Shown here in pieces: positions 8,888 through 17,197 of a stretch of DNA of 64,000 nt. Every line of letters begins with the position of its first letter. The stretch's first letter is position 1. The stretch comes from Pseudomonadota bacterium. GTDB taxonomy: Bacteria; Pseudomonadota; Gammaproteobacteria; Burkholderiales; Methylophilaceae. The position numbers and the translations under genes were made by a program. The notes under the pieces are model-generated. The model was not told where the DNA came from and made no database searches. It was given only the letters and a program-made list of their open reading frames with translations. The stretch is from positions 1 through 64,000 of the forward strand of contig JAKQIT010000131.1 of the NCBI GenBank assembly GCA_029556915.1, read 5' to 3'.

Positions 8888-9439
8888 ATGGCAAGTAATC
8901 CTGAATTATTTATTTCTGTTGATATTGAGGCATCTGGTCCAGTGCCAGGCTTGTATAGCATGCTCTCTATCGGTGCCTGTAATGTATATGCACCGGAACA
9001 ATCTTTCGAATGCCTGTTAAAACCGACTGGTAAATTTGTTGATGAAGAAGCTTTGAAAGTGACAGGTTTTGACTTAGAAGTGCTATCAAAAGTAGGTTTG
9101 GATCCTGCACTAGCGATGCAGCAGTTTCGTGACTGGGTTATCAAGGTTTCTGGGGCGAACTCAAAGCCTATTTTTGTTGGATTGAATGCATGCTTTGATT
9201 GGTCTTTCATTAACTACTATTTTTATGATGCTCAAGTTGAAAATCCATTTGGATTTGCCTCGTTGGATATCAAAGCGATGTATTTTGCTGTCACAAATAA
9301 TCAGTGGAGTCAGTCAAAATCAAGTGTGATGATTAAGGACCTTCAGCCAAAATCTTCTGCAAATCATGATGCACTTGCTGATGCGATTGCACAAGCAGAG
9401 CTGTTTCGCTTAATTATTGAGAAGTATAAGAAAGCATAA
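8888..9439 (+). CDS. DEDDh 3'-5' exonuclease, CBASS accessory (Cap18-type)
   Basis: A 183-residue DnaQ-like exonuclease. The four acidic residues and histidine of the DEDDh family are visible: Asp and Glu in SVDIEASG near the N-terminus, Asp in GLNACFDWSF, and NHDALADAIAQAELF with the catalytic His and last Asp. It begins 3 bp after cap3 with an AGGA ribosome site, so it belongs to the same operon. Exonucleases of this kind are described as accessory genes in a subset of CBASS loci (Cap18). Whether it trims nucleic acid from phage or the signal itself is unknown. Confidence 0.88.
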   Translation: MASNPELFISVDIEASGPVPGLYSMLSIGACNVYAPEQSFECLLKPTGKFVDEEALKVTGFDLEVLSKVGLDPALAMQQFRDWVIKVSGANSKPIFVGLNACFDWSFINYYFYDAQVENPFGFASLDIKAMYFAVTNNQWSQSKSSVMIKDLQPKSSANHDALADAIAQAELFRLIIEKYKKA

Positions 9440-9814
9440 CAACTGAACCTTCGGATGAGACTGAATCAAGCAAACAGCAATTCTCATAGAACATAATAGC
9501 TTCAGAATGATATGTAGGTCATTACTAAATAAGAAATTTGGTTCAGCATATCAAATTAATTTTATATTCTCCAAGAAATTACTTAACAAATTAGTAAATT
9601 TAGAATCAGATTAAGGGAGTTAATTTACTGTCAGCTTTGGGGATTTTTTTGCCAATCGGTAATTTAATTTTCTTTATTTTGACTACTATTTTAAATTGAA
9701 TGTGGCTCACATTACGTAATAGAAAGTGGCTAGTTTGACTTAGAAAAGGTGGTGCCTTTAAGCAATATTACTCACCCCTGTGAATTTACCACCCTAAGCC
9801 ATTTTTAAATCTAT
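9440..9814. other. Convergent intergenic region after CBASS
   Basis: About 375 bp of AT-rich DNA between the convergent CBASS operon and the 9815-10159 gene. No gene was seen. A segment at 9773-9793 (CACCCCTGTGAATTTACCAC...) recurs with two changes at 11340-11360. A CTTTGGGGAT motif near 9635 resembles the start of the dispersed repeats at 34.9 and 39.0 kb. Confidence 0.5.
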
Positions 9815-10159
9815 TCAGTCAAATAATGCTGGAATTTCAGATCTATTTTTTATATTATTTTCATGAATTTTAACTTTTATACTTTTTTCATCAAGTTTGT
9901 TTAAATAATTATAGGCAACTTCAAATCCCTCAACAGAATCAAGATTGCAAACAAACTGAACGAGATCAATTGCAGATGTAATTGTTTTGCCATTGGTGAT
10001 TTTAATAGAGGCGCAATCATTTGACATTTTGGCTTCCCAATTATCTGTTTGAAAGGAACCACGAAAATTTCTATAAATATCAAATGAGGCTAACACAAAC
10101 TCCAAATTCATTTTTCTAAGTAATTTCATGCGGCGATATTTATTGTTCATGTTAGCCAT
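9815..10159 (-). CDS. Hypothetical protein (114 aa)
   Basis: No family was recognised. The protein is Lys/Asn-rich, has no signal peptide or membrane segment, and has a basic N-terminus (NNKYRRMKLLRKM). It starts 3 bp after the stop of 10163-10660, so the two are almost certainly co-transcribed. The pairing with a winged-helix DNA-binding protein suggests a small replication, regulatory or accessory module of the island, but this is inference from position only. Confidence 0.7.
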   Translation of the reverse strand: MANMNNKYRRMKLLRKMNLEFVLASFDIYRNFRGSFQTDNWEAKMSNDCASIKITNGKTITSAIDLVQFVCNLDSVEGFEVAYNYLNKLDEKSIKVKIHENNIKNRSEIPALFD

Positions 10160-10162
10160 ATT

Positions 10163-10660
10163 TTAATTCCTACTCTGGCCAATTGAGTTTAGATAACTGT
10201 AATGATCATTAATAATTGATATTACGCTGGGATTATTAAACCCGGCTTTTATCAAACAACTCTTTGCAATTTTAAGGGATCTAATCTTATCCGCAATTTC
10301 TTGATTCGGAGTTCTTGTTTTTGAAAAAGTCAATTTTTTTGGTGCTGATTTAACTTTAGTATATTTGATTGACAGTTGAGAAACCGCTATCAACGAATAT
10401 GTTTTAGGAGTTGGCGTTAACTTATTTGTTTGCTGCAGACCTCGCTTAAATTGTTTTTTTCTATTAACATAATCCTCTTTTTCCAGCCATTTAATGGAAT
10501 TTCTTAGCGTCGAGTCATTAATGTTGATTGCTTTTGCCATTGTGTCAACTGAGGAGTAACAATAACCGTGTTTTTGACTATTATTAATAATATAACTCAG
10601 CACTAGACTGTCTCTTGGAGACATAGTGTTTGCAATCGTATCGTAAACTTTAAAATACAT
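10163..10660 (-). CDS. Winged helix-turn-helix DNA-binding protein
   Basis: A 165-residue protein. The N-terminal 85 residues resemble the helix-turn-helix of phage or plasmid replication and primosome proteins: SPRDSLVLSYIINNSQKHG, YSSVDTMAKAININDSTLRN, then SIKWLEKEDYVNRKK as the wing. The C-terminal half is basic (KSAPKKLTFSKTRTP) and unassigned. This N-terminal layout is common in replication-initiation helpers of mobile elements, so a role in island maintenance is possible. The function is not established by the sequence. Confidence 0.75.
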   Translation of the reverse strand: MYFKVYDTIANTMSPRDSLVLSYIINNSQKHGYCYSSVDTMAKAININDSTLRNSIKWLEKEDYVNRKKQFKRGLQQTNKLTPTPKTYSLIAVSQLSIKYTKVKSAPKKLTFSKTRTPNQEIADKIRSLKIAKSCLIKAGFNNPSVISIINDHYSYLNSIGQSRN

Positions 10661-11399
10661 TCTTAACTACCTTTTCTTTATATAAAATAGATATTCTCAG
10701 AACTGTGCTTCAAGATATTTATTTTGAAGTAAGTAGTGAACCCATTTATTAATTTAGCATTTGATAAATTTATGTCTAGGAAATTTTTTTGTAGATGTAA
10801 ATGCAATGTAACGCTTAATAATATTTTTTATTTGAAGATGTGGCAGAAGAGTATTTATAAATTAAGTGTTGGTGGTTTCGGATATTAAGTACATTTTTAA
10901 GTTAAATTGACTTGTCATTCTTAGATTGCGTCTCGAAATGACTTATGATTCCAGCTAGGTTAAGGGAGGGGATAATTTGTCTAATATGCCTTCGCAGCAC
11001 TTCAATTATTGCCGAAGTGAATATTTTTTACTTTTGCCTAATCTGCTCAAATGCGATGCGCTACGCGCTTATTAAGTTAACTAAATAGAGAATGATGGTA
11101 ATTGATTACTTCTGTTTACCCCAATTCAATTTACTGACAAATTATGTCTCGATATACTGGTTGATGTTTAGCTAAGAATTTAATTATTATGCTTAGATTT
11201 TTAGTGACTGCTTTTGGTTTTGACTTTGGCGCCAGATATGGCGTAGGCCCGTTTTAACGGGATAAGTAAACTAGAAATATAACTAAATTGGGTTTTGTAT
11301 AATACAAAATAAAAGTAATCTTATTGCCACGATAAATACCACCCCTATGAATTTACTACCATTACTAGCATCTTGTTAAGAATAGACATGCTTGATGAA

Positions 11400-11428
11400 A
11401 TCAAAAAAGTTAGTCATCTCGTCACCAA
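11400..11428 (+). repeat. 29-bp direct repeat, copy 1
   Basis: ATCAAAAAAGTTAGTCATCT and the following bases recur at 11677-11705 with one mismatch in 29. The two copies are 277 bp apart in a gene-free region upstream of the HTH gene read from 12541. The role is unknown. Confidence 0.8.
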
Positions 11429-11676
11429 ATATATAGGCAAAATAAATTAAATTTGAAGTAGGTAAACAATCGACCAACCAGAAAACGAGACAAATTACAA
11501 AATTCGGCCAATGACAACTACAACACATGCACCAGAAGATTATTAGGAGATTTTTGATTCAGGAAAGCTTACTTTAATGGGACTAACACCTGTGAAAAGC
11601 AATCAAAATCCCACAGAAATATCTAACAAAGACAAAATAAAAGAACAGTAAGCTTAGAAATAGATGACTTTAATCA

Positions 11677-11705
11677 ATCAAAAAAGTTAGTCATCTCATC
11701 ACCAA
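11677..11705 (+). repeat. 29-bp direct repeat, copy 2
   Basis: Second copy of the repeat at 11400-11428, with one mismatch. It lies 38 bp beyond the stop codon of the HTH gene at 11744. Confidence 0.8.
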
Positions 11706-11743
11706 TTTAAAATATTATTTATTAAAATCAATAAGTTATATTT

Positions 11744-12541
11744 TTAGTCGTCTTTGCGCATTTTAGATAGTTCATGCTCGTAAAACTCCCTATATATCAA
11801 ATCCCGGTTTTCATGATTTAACAGCGTATTTTTTGGGTTAACTATTCTTAGCTCTCGCAACAAGGATCTGACAATTGCTTTAAGCCCAGCATTTTCGGCA
11901 GTCTTTTCTGTAATGATACTTTGATAAGCATTTAGTTGATCAATATCCTGCTGATCATTGTATGTGTTGGATTCGCTATTGAAAGTTTTAAGATAAAGAG
12001 AAAACTCCGTCCAAAATTGTGTGGATGACAACAATGTGGCATCCCACCAATTTAGCCACTGCTCACTCGATATATTTACCTTCTCACTATCTTTTCCAAA
12101 TCCCAATTTTGCGCTTTTTACTGGGAATCCAACGGCTTGCCTGTTTTCAGCTGAAATTAATATGGTCAAATTGCCTGTTGGTTGTGGAATTTGAATCAGG
12201 TTATGTTTTTTAGACTCAGTCTCGTTATAACCATCAATTTCAATAAAGTAGATTACTGCCTGATTTAAGAAATCTTGGCTCACAAAGTGTTTAAGCACAC
12301 TTTTTAAATTATCCACTTCAAAATCAACTTGCCATCGGTAAACAATTTCAGGCGATAGTTTGCCTTTGATTATCCCCAAAATATTGAAGAGACTTTCAAT
12401 ATTGCCATCTGATAGCGCTTGCGTCTTTCCACCTTGCCAAGTGTACAAGTTAGGCCGTTTCACGCCAGCTAAGTCTGCTATCTTAGCTGCATTAAAATTT
12501 GAAAGACTGACTAAAGTTTTAAATAAATCGCGCACGTCCAT
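11744..12541 (-). CDS. HTH (XRE/CI-like) protein with unknown C-terminal domain
   Basis: A 265-residue protein. Residues 1-55 look like a Cro/CI-type helix-turn-helix (LSNFNAAKIADLAGVKRPNL, then YTWQGGKTQALSDGNIESL). The middle is mixed alpha/beta without a known signature, and the C-terminal part (residues 195-265) is likely a coiled coil (QSIITEKTAENAGLKAIVRS). No autoprotease motif was seen. It stands alone between non-coding stretches, so it may be an orphan regulator of the element. The target is unknown. Confidence 0.75.
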   Translation of the reverse strand: MDVRDLFKTLVSLSNFNAAKIADLAGVKRPNLYTWQGGKTQALSDGNIESLFNILGIIKGKLSPEIVYRWQVDFEVDNLKSVLKHFVSQDFLNQAVIYFIEIDGYNETESKKHNLIQIPQPTGNLTILISAENRQAVGFPVKSAKLGFGKDSEKVNISSEQWLNWWDATLLSSTQFWTEFSLYLKTFNSESNTYNDQQDIDQLNAYQSIITEKTAENAGLKAIVRSLLRELRIVNPKNTLLNHENRDLIYREFYEHELSKMRKDD

Positions 12542-12876
12542 TTGTATATATATTTATCTATTGACTTTAGAAAGTATAATAGATATAATACCTTTTATAG
12601 TAAATTATTTGACCATTAAGTATATCAAACTTAATGAGGTCGAACTAATAATAGATTGATTGCCTTTATCAATTGGAATTTAAGGGTCTATATGATTAGC
12701 TTAGTAGGTTAATCACATAATTAAGAAGTCGTAATGTTGAAGTTTAAATGCACGAATTATTTTGCAGCGATAACCAACTCAGTAATCACTGAGAGGGACG
12801 GCCCTCTGTAGCCTAAATTTTGATGATTTAGTACAGAACAAGGCCTCTTTATGAGGCCTTTTTTTGGATATTACAT
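12542..12876. other. Divergent intergenic region 12.5-12.9 kb
   Basis: About 335 bp between divergent genes. The left half is very AT-rich. The right part carries a short GAGGG/CCCTC hairpin (12792-12805) and then a strong terminator hairpin at 12840-12865. Such a pair just before a gene could belong to a small RNA or a leader attenuator of the phosphoesterase gene. No start or product for such an RNA can be shown. Confidence 0.45.
12840..12865 (+). terminator. Rho-independent terminator
   Basis: The stem AAGGCCTC / GAGGCCTT with a short loop is followed by seven T residues. It ends 11 bp before the ATG of the phosphoesterase gene. It therefore ends an upstream transcript or works as a leader attenuator. 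Confidence 0.8.
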
Positions 12877-13698
12877 ATGAAAATACTAGTTTTAAGTGAT
12901 CTACATCTTGAGTTCTCCAACATGCAAAAGCCCACTGCTGAAGCAGATGTAGTAGTGCTAGCAGGGGATATTTGGCAAGGTGATCGAGGCATTTACTGGG
13001 CTCGACAAACTTGGCCAAATAACGAGATTGCTTATGTCGCCGGCAATCATGAATTTTATGGAAATGACCGTAAAAATGTACTCGCTATGCTTCGTATTGC
13101 AGCAAAAAAAACTGGTGTGCATTTCCTTGATAATGATGAAGTCATTATCAATGGAGTCCGCTTTCTGGGTACAACCCTTTGGACTGATTTCAAATTATTT
13201 GGTGAAGCACTTAAAAAAATTTGTATCGTTGAAGGTCAAAATTGTTTGAATGATTTTAGAGTCATTAGCAATGGCGAATGGATGTTTACCGCACAGGACA
13301 GTATTGATTTGCACGATGAATCAGTGGCCTGGCTGAATGAAAAACTAAAAGCTGAGAAATTCACTGGCAAAACGGTTGTGGTAACACATCATTTACCATC
13401 TCAGCTATCAGTGGCAGAGCGCTATAAACAAAGTCATTTGAGCGCTTGTTTTGCGAGTAATCTTGATGACCTTTTTGGGTACAGTAATGCCTGGATACAT
13501 GGACATACCCATGATTCATTCGATTATCAAGCATTCCACCCAAGTTCACACTCTTATGACAATACAGAAAAGATGCAAGATGCAGGGCTAGTCAATGCTG
13601 ACGGAACCAGAATCGTTTGTAATCCCAGGGGCTATTGTCGATACCCAGACGGTGAAGAAAATCGTGACTTTAATCCAAATTATATTATTGAGATTTAA
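12877..13698 (+). CDS. Calcineurin-like metallophosphoesterase A
   Basis: Two-metal phosphoesterase of the calcineurin-like superfamily, 273 residues, cytoplasmic. All motifs are visible in order: LSDLHLEF, VLAGDIWQGD, VAGNHEFYGN, VVTHHLPS and IHGHTHDSFDY. The substrate cannot be told; members hydrolyse nucleotides, nucleic acids, NTP derivatives or phosphoproteins. It opens a co-directional cluster of phosphatases and an ATPase (12.9-17.7 kb). The ATG lies directly after a strong terminator with no clear ribosome site, so leader control is possible. Confidence 0.9.
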   Translation: MKILVLSDLHLEFSNMQKPTAEADVVVLAGDIWQGDRGIYWARQTWPNNEIAYVAGNHEFYGNDRKNVLAMLRIAAKKTGVHFLDNDEVIINGVRFLGTTLWTDFKLFGEALKKICIVEGQNCLNDFRVISNGEWMFTAQDSIDLHDESVAWLNEKLKAEKFTGKTVVVTHHLPSQLSVAERYKQSHLSACFASNLDDLFGYSNAWIHGHTHDSFDYQAFHPSSHSYDNTEKMQDAGLVNADGTRIVCNPRGYCRYPDGEENRDFNPNYIIEI

Positions 13699-13723
13699 GT
13701 TAAAAAATTTGACTGGAGAAAAA

Positions 13724-14182
13724 ATGAATAAAGAAAAAGCACAGAAATTAACTGAATCCTATCCCATGTTGTTCAGAAAGCACAACGGTGAAGTGTGTAG
13801 TTTAGATGAAACATTTGGTTTTGAATGTGGTAGCGGTTGGTACGACTTAATTAATGAACTATGCGCTGAAATTTCGGAAATTGTGCAAAGTTCTGAAATG
13901 CAACTTTGGCCAAATGTCGTACAAGTGAAAGAAAAGTTTGGTGGCCTGCGCTTTTATATCCACACCTCAGATTTTACAAACGCAATGGTGACCGAGGCAG
14001 ACAAATTAGCATCGGACGCGATGATTGAAAAAATATACCAATCTATTTCAAAAGCAGAATCTAAAAGCCTTGTGACTTGTGAAGAATGTGGGCTACCAGG
14101 AAAACTTTATCAAGCTTCCTGGGTGCATGTGAAATGTAAAACTTGTGAGGCAATCTATCAACAAAAGGACATCTTAAAATAA
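13724..14182 (+). CDS. Hypothetical protein with C-terminal zinc ribbon
   Basis: A 152-residue protein of unknown family. The ATG at 13724 was chosen because TGGAGAA lies just upstream; the frame is open further back without a good start. The N-terminal part contains FECGSGWYDLINELCAEI and VKEKFGGLRFYI, a pattern seen in uncharacterised proteins. The C-terminus has two cysteine pairs (TCEECG, KCKTCE) typical of a zinc ribbon. Its last base overlaps the start of the AAA gene, so the two are translationally coupled. Confidence 0.78.
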   Translation: MNKEKAQKLTESYPMLFRKHNGEVCSLDETFGFECGSGWYDLINELCAEISEIVQSSEMQLWPNVVQVKEKFGGLRFYIHTSDFTNAMVTEADKLASDAMIEKIYQSISKAESKSLVTCEECGLPGKLYQASWVHVKCKTCEAIYQQKDILK

Positions 14183-15615
14183 TGGACGAACTCCCAAATG
14201 TTGAATGTCCTGAAATGCCTAAATGGTTAAAAGCGGCTGACTCGGCCATGCGTCAGGATAAACCTAAAAAGGTCTCTGACGCTCTATTAGAATTGTTAGC
14301 GCTATATAGGAGCGCCTATGATAGGAATCCTAACAGTGCAAATCAACTTGCTTTACGAATTGAGTCGGGTGATGTACCGCGTTCAAACGGTCTAGAAGAG
14401 GCCATTAAGTGGCATCAATGGGCGGCTCATTTAGGTCATGTAGGCTCTAAGGTAAGACTCGTGCAACTGCTATTTTTTATCAATGAAAATACTGAAATGA
14501 TAGACCAAGCAAAACTGCATGCGAAGGAATTTTTGGCCCATATTGTGATGTCGAAACGGATAAGCATTACTGAAATGCATCGCGCCGCTACTGTAATTAA
14601 CCTGGCTTTAGAGAACGAACCAGACGAAGAGTGTTTTGAGTTGATAGAAGAGGTACTTAAAGCAAATAATTTTGATAAACATCCAGACTTTAATTTGCTG
14701 CAACTAAAAATGCAAGGAAATGCAGATGCTAATGGCAAGCACCCTTTAAGTTTGCAAGTCATCAAGCAAAAGATTCCTGAAGACAGCGATTTTAAGCCTG
14801 GCATTTATAAAAAATTAGAGCGAAATTTACCGCTTATTCGATTGCCAGATCCTGAGTTAGTTAAGTCAACTTTAGACAAAGAGTTTCCTTGGTTTAGCAA
14901 TATTAATGCGATTGTGTACCAGCAATTATTAATACAACAATACAACGCTAAGCCAGCCTTTAAGTTAAGGCCACTGCTGATAGCGGGCGATTCAGGACTC
15001 GGTAAAACCACATGGGCGCGTAGAGTTGCAGAGTTATGTAATGTACCTTTCAGAACCATTATGGTGGGCGGCAGTAACGATAGCATGTTGTTGAAAGGTT
15101 TGGCACGTGGCTGGTCTTCAACCCGTCCGAGTTTAGTGTTGCAAACCATTGCCACCGAAAGTATTACCAACCCAATGATTTTGTTGGATGAGCTTGATAA
15201 AGCTAGTCCTGATGCTAGAAATGGACGCATATGGGATGTACTTCTTGGGTTGTTGGAACCTGCCAATAGCAGAAACTTTTTTGATGAATGTTTAAGCATG
15301 CCTTGTGATTTATCTTGGGTGAGCTGGATTGCCACAGCCAATGCCATTGGGTCACTGCCAATGCCATTGCTGGAGCGCTTTCACATTGTCGTCGTAAAAG
15401 CACCAGGTCCAGAACACTTTATGGCTTTACTCAATGGTGCACGCAAAGCATTTGCGTCTGAATTAGGTTTAGATACACGTATGTTGCCTGACTTAACCCT
15501 TCTGGATATTGAAGTCATAAAACAAAGTGCTAGCCCAAGAAAAATTAACCAAACGACAAGGTTTCTAATTGAAAAGCATATGGTCAACGAGTCACAAAAT
15601 GCGATGCGAAATTAA
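14182..15615 (+). CDS. AAA ATPase with Sel1-like N-terminal region
   Basis: A 477-residue protein. The N-terminal half is helical and resembles Sel1/TPR-type repeats (IKWHQWAAHLGHVGSKVRL). From residue 250 an AAA module follows: Walker A GDSGLGKTTWARR, Walker B MILLDELDKAS, a sensor-like region WIATANAIGSLPMPLLERFH (arginine-finger candidate), and a C-terminal lid. The spacing is closest to Lon/MoxR-like ATPases. No protease or nuclease domain is attached. It overlaps the preceding gene by 1 bp and lies 3 bp before the next, in the middle of the phosphatase cluster. It may remodel a partner encoded beside it. Confidence 0.85.
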   Translation: MDELPNVECPEMPKWLKAADSAMRQDKPKKVSDALLELLALYRSAYDRNPNSANQLALRIESGDVPRSNGLEEAIKWHQWAAHLGHVGSKVRLVQLLFFINENTEMIDQAKLHAKEFLAHIVMSKRISITEMHRAATVINLALENEPDEECFELIEEVLKANNFDKHPDFNLLQLKMQGNADANGKHPLSLQVIKQKIPEDSDFKPGIYKKLERNLPLIRLPDPELVKSTLDKEFPWFSNINAIVYQQLLIQQYNAKPAFKLRPLLIAGDSGLGKTTWARRVAELCNVPFRTIMVGGSNDSMLLKGLARGWSSTRPSLVLQTIATESITNPMILLDELDKASPDARNGRIWDVLLGLLEPANSRNFFDECLSMPCDLSWVSWIATANAIGSLPMPLLERFHIVVVKAPGPEHFMALLNGARKAFASELGLDTRMLPDLTLLDIEVIKQSASPRKINQTTRFLIEKHMVNESQNAMRN

Positions 15616-15618
15616 TTC

Positions 15619-15975
15619 ATGAAAGAAAAGAAATTCGTTTTAGTAGGAGTTTCTGGTGGTGTACACCCAGTGGCTTCATTGACTGCGCAACCAAACGTTC
15701 AATTAACTCAATGGTGCATTAAAGAGTCTAAAAATTCTGAAGGAGTTATTTCCAGACATTTCATCGGTTACGACTGTATGTGCCGGGAAGGCAGGGTCTC
15801 GTCTGACATTGTTGAATTTAACCCGTTAAGGTTACGAGGTAAAACAAGCTCTGGACGGATTTATGAGCTGTGTGGGCCATCAAGCCAAAATGCAGATGCC
15901 AATTATGTCTGGGCTAAATGGAGGCTTATTAATCGCACTGTTAATGAAAAGGATATAACGATTGAGGATTGGTAA
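15619..15975 (+). CDS. Hypothetical protein (118 aa)
   Basis: No family recognised. Predicted soluble, mostly beta, with a short Gly-rich start (LVGVSGGVHPVAS) and two Cys in DCMCREG. It lies 3 bp after the AAA gene and 3 bp before the second phosphoesterase gene, so it is an integral part of the operon. The tight packing suggests a partner or substrate adaptor of the neighbours, which is inference. Confidence 0.75.
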   Translation: MKEKKFVLVGVSGGVHPVASLTAQPNVQLTQWCIKESKNSEGVISRHFIGYDCMCREGRVSSDIVEFNPLRLRGKTSSGRIYELCGPSSQNADANYVWAKWRLINRTVNEKDITIEDW

Positions 15976-15978
15976 AAG

Positions 15979-16725
15979 ATGATTTTAATGTTTGGCGATG
16001 TACATGGTTCATTTGAGCATGTTTTACCAGTGGTAAAGCATGAAAAACCTTGTGCCATCATCTTTTTAGGTGACTTACAAGCACAAAGACCGCTTGAGAT
16101 TGAGTTGGCTGAAGTAATGGAGCTAACAGAAGTCTTCTATATCCATGGCAACCACGATTCAGACTCAAAAGCTGACCATGACAATCTTTTCAATTCAGCA
16201 ATCGCAGATCGTAATTTGCATGGGCGCGTGGTGGAAATTGATGGCATCAGAGTGGCAGGGTTGGGGGGTATTTTTAGAGAAAAAATCTGGTGGCCTGATC
16301 CGGTCGATGCAAATCCAAATCATGATTCATATGATGCCTTATCACAACATTTGAACACCGAAGTGGTTTATCACAAAATCAGCTCTCAAAAATCAGATAT
16401 GCAATTACGCAAACATAAAACGAGTATTTTTCATGATGTTTGGTTAAATCTATATGGTCAGCATGCAGATATTTTAGTAACACACGAAGCACCAAGTTGT
16501 CATCCACATGGATTTAAAATTATTGATTTATTGGCGAAAAGTATGAAGGTGAAATATAGCTTTCACGGGCACCACCACGATCGACTGAATTATTCTGCCC
16601 ATGAAAATGCGCTAGGGTTTAGCGCGCATGGGGTTGGATTTCGCGGTGTCACTGACATGTTTGGCGGCATGATTGTGGCCGGTGGTGAGGATGAGCATCG
16701 CATTTACCGCCAGGAAAAAGTTTAA
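15979..16725 (+). CDS. Calcineurin-like metallophosphoesterase B
   Basis: Second two-metal phosphoesterase of the cluster, 248 residues. Motifs are FGDVHGSFEH, IFLGDLQAQ, IHGNHDSDSK, LVTHEAPSCHPHG and FHGHHHDRLNY. It is not a close copy of the first one (12877), since motif spacing and flanking sequences differ, so the two probably have different substrates. It follows the 118-residue protein by 3 bp. A 48-bp gap with its own AGAGGAG site separates it from the next gene. Confidence 0.9.
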   Translation: MILMFGDVHGSFEHVLPVVKHEKPCAIIFLGDLQAQRPLEIELAEVMELTEVFYIHGNHDSDSKADHDNLFNSAIADRNLHGRVVEIDGIRVAGLGGIFREKIWWPDPVDANPNHDSYDALSQHLNTEVVYHKISSQKSDMQLRKHKTSIFHDVWLNLYGQHADILVTHEAPSCHPHGFKIIDLLAKSMKVKYSFHGHHHDRLNYSAHENALGFSAHGVGFRGVTDMFGGMIVAGGEDEHRIYRQEKV

Positions 16726-16773
16726 ATAATTGCGGTTGAAGTTTAAGTTGGAAATTTAAGAGGAGTAATCTAG

Positions 16774-17187
16774 ATGTTGAACAAAACGATGTTCGTCGGT
16801 CGGGCCACTGCAGAAACAACACCAGGTTGGAATAACTGGGCAATCATCAGTATCTCAGAGCCGGATTCGGCTTTTGGGGAAGCTAAGCTATTAGATGGAT
16901 GGCATGCATTGCATAGAAGCGAATTTCACGATATTGAAGTTGAAATGTTATATGAGCCTAATGTTTTGATGACTCCCCAACATGCACTTGAGATAGTTAG
17001 TTTTGTGAATGCCATTGCGCCAAATGTCGAAGGTATTATGGTGCATTGTAAAGCTGGCATTTCCAGAAGCGCTGCTGTTGCAAAGTGGATCGCAACGGCT
17101 TATAAGCTTCAATTTAACCATGAGTATAGCTATTACAATAAGCATGTATATAACATGTTAACCGAAGCAAACAAGTTAAGAAAATAG
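16774..17187 (+). CDS. Cysteine-based (dual-specificity-like) phosphatase
   Basis: A 137-residue protein with the HC-X5-R signature of the protein tyrosine/dual-specificity phosphatase fold: MVHCKAGISRSAAVAKWIA, with Cys as nucleophile and Arg in the phosphate loop. The N-terminal part contains a possible general-acid region. Small bacterial proteins like this act on phosphotyrosine, nucleotides or RNA 5' ends. A good ribosome site (AGAGGAG) precedes the ATG. It is the third phosphatase fold in a row in this cluster. Confidence 0.83.
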   Translation: MLNKTMFVGRATAETTPGWNNWAIISISEPDSAFGEAKLLDGWHALHRSEFHDIEVEMLYEPNVLMTPQHALEIVSFVNAIAPNVEGIMVHCKAGISRSAAVAKWIATAYKLQFNHEYSYYNKHVYNMLTEANKLRK

Positions 17188-17197
17188 GTAAAGCAAT

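Larger units (their letters stand above)
10661..11743. other. 1.1-kb gene-free AT-rich stretch
   Basis: No reading frame of more than about 60 codons with coding character was seen on either strand. The region holds the two copies of a 29-bp repeat (11400-11428 and 11677-11705), the second copy of the CACCCCT-type segment (11340-11360), and otherwise AT-rich DNA. It may be a degraded gene, an origin-like region or an RNA locus; none can be shown. Confidence 0.5.

Noticed and set aside
11744-12541. Toxin-antitoxin module with the HTH protein
   Set aside because: No small partner gene lies next to it, and the C-terminal part resembles no known toxin.
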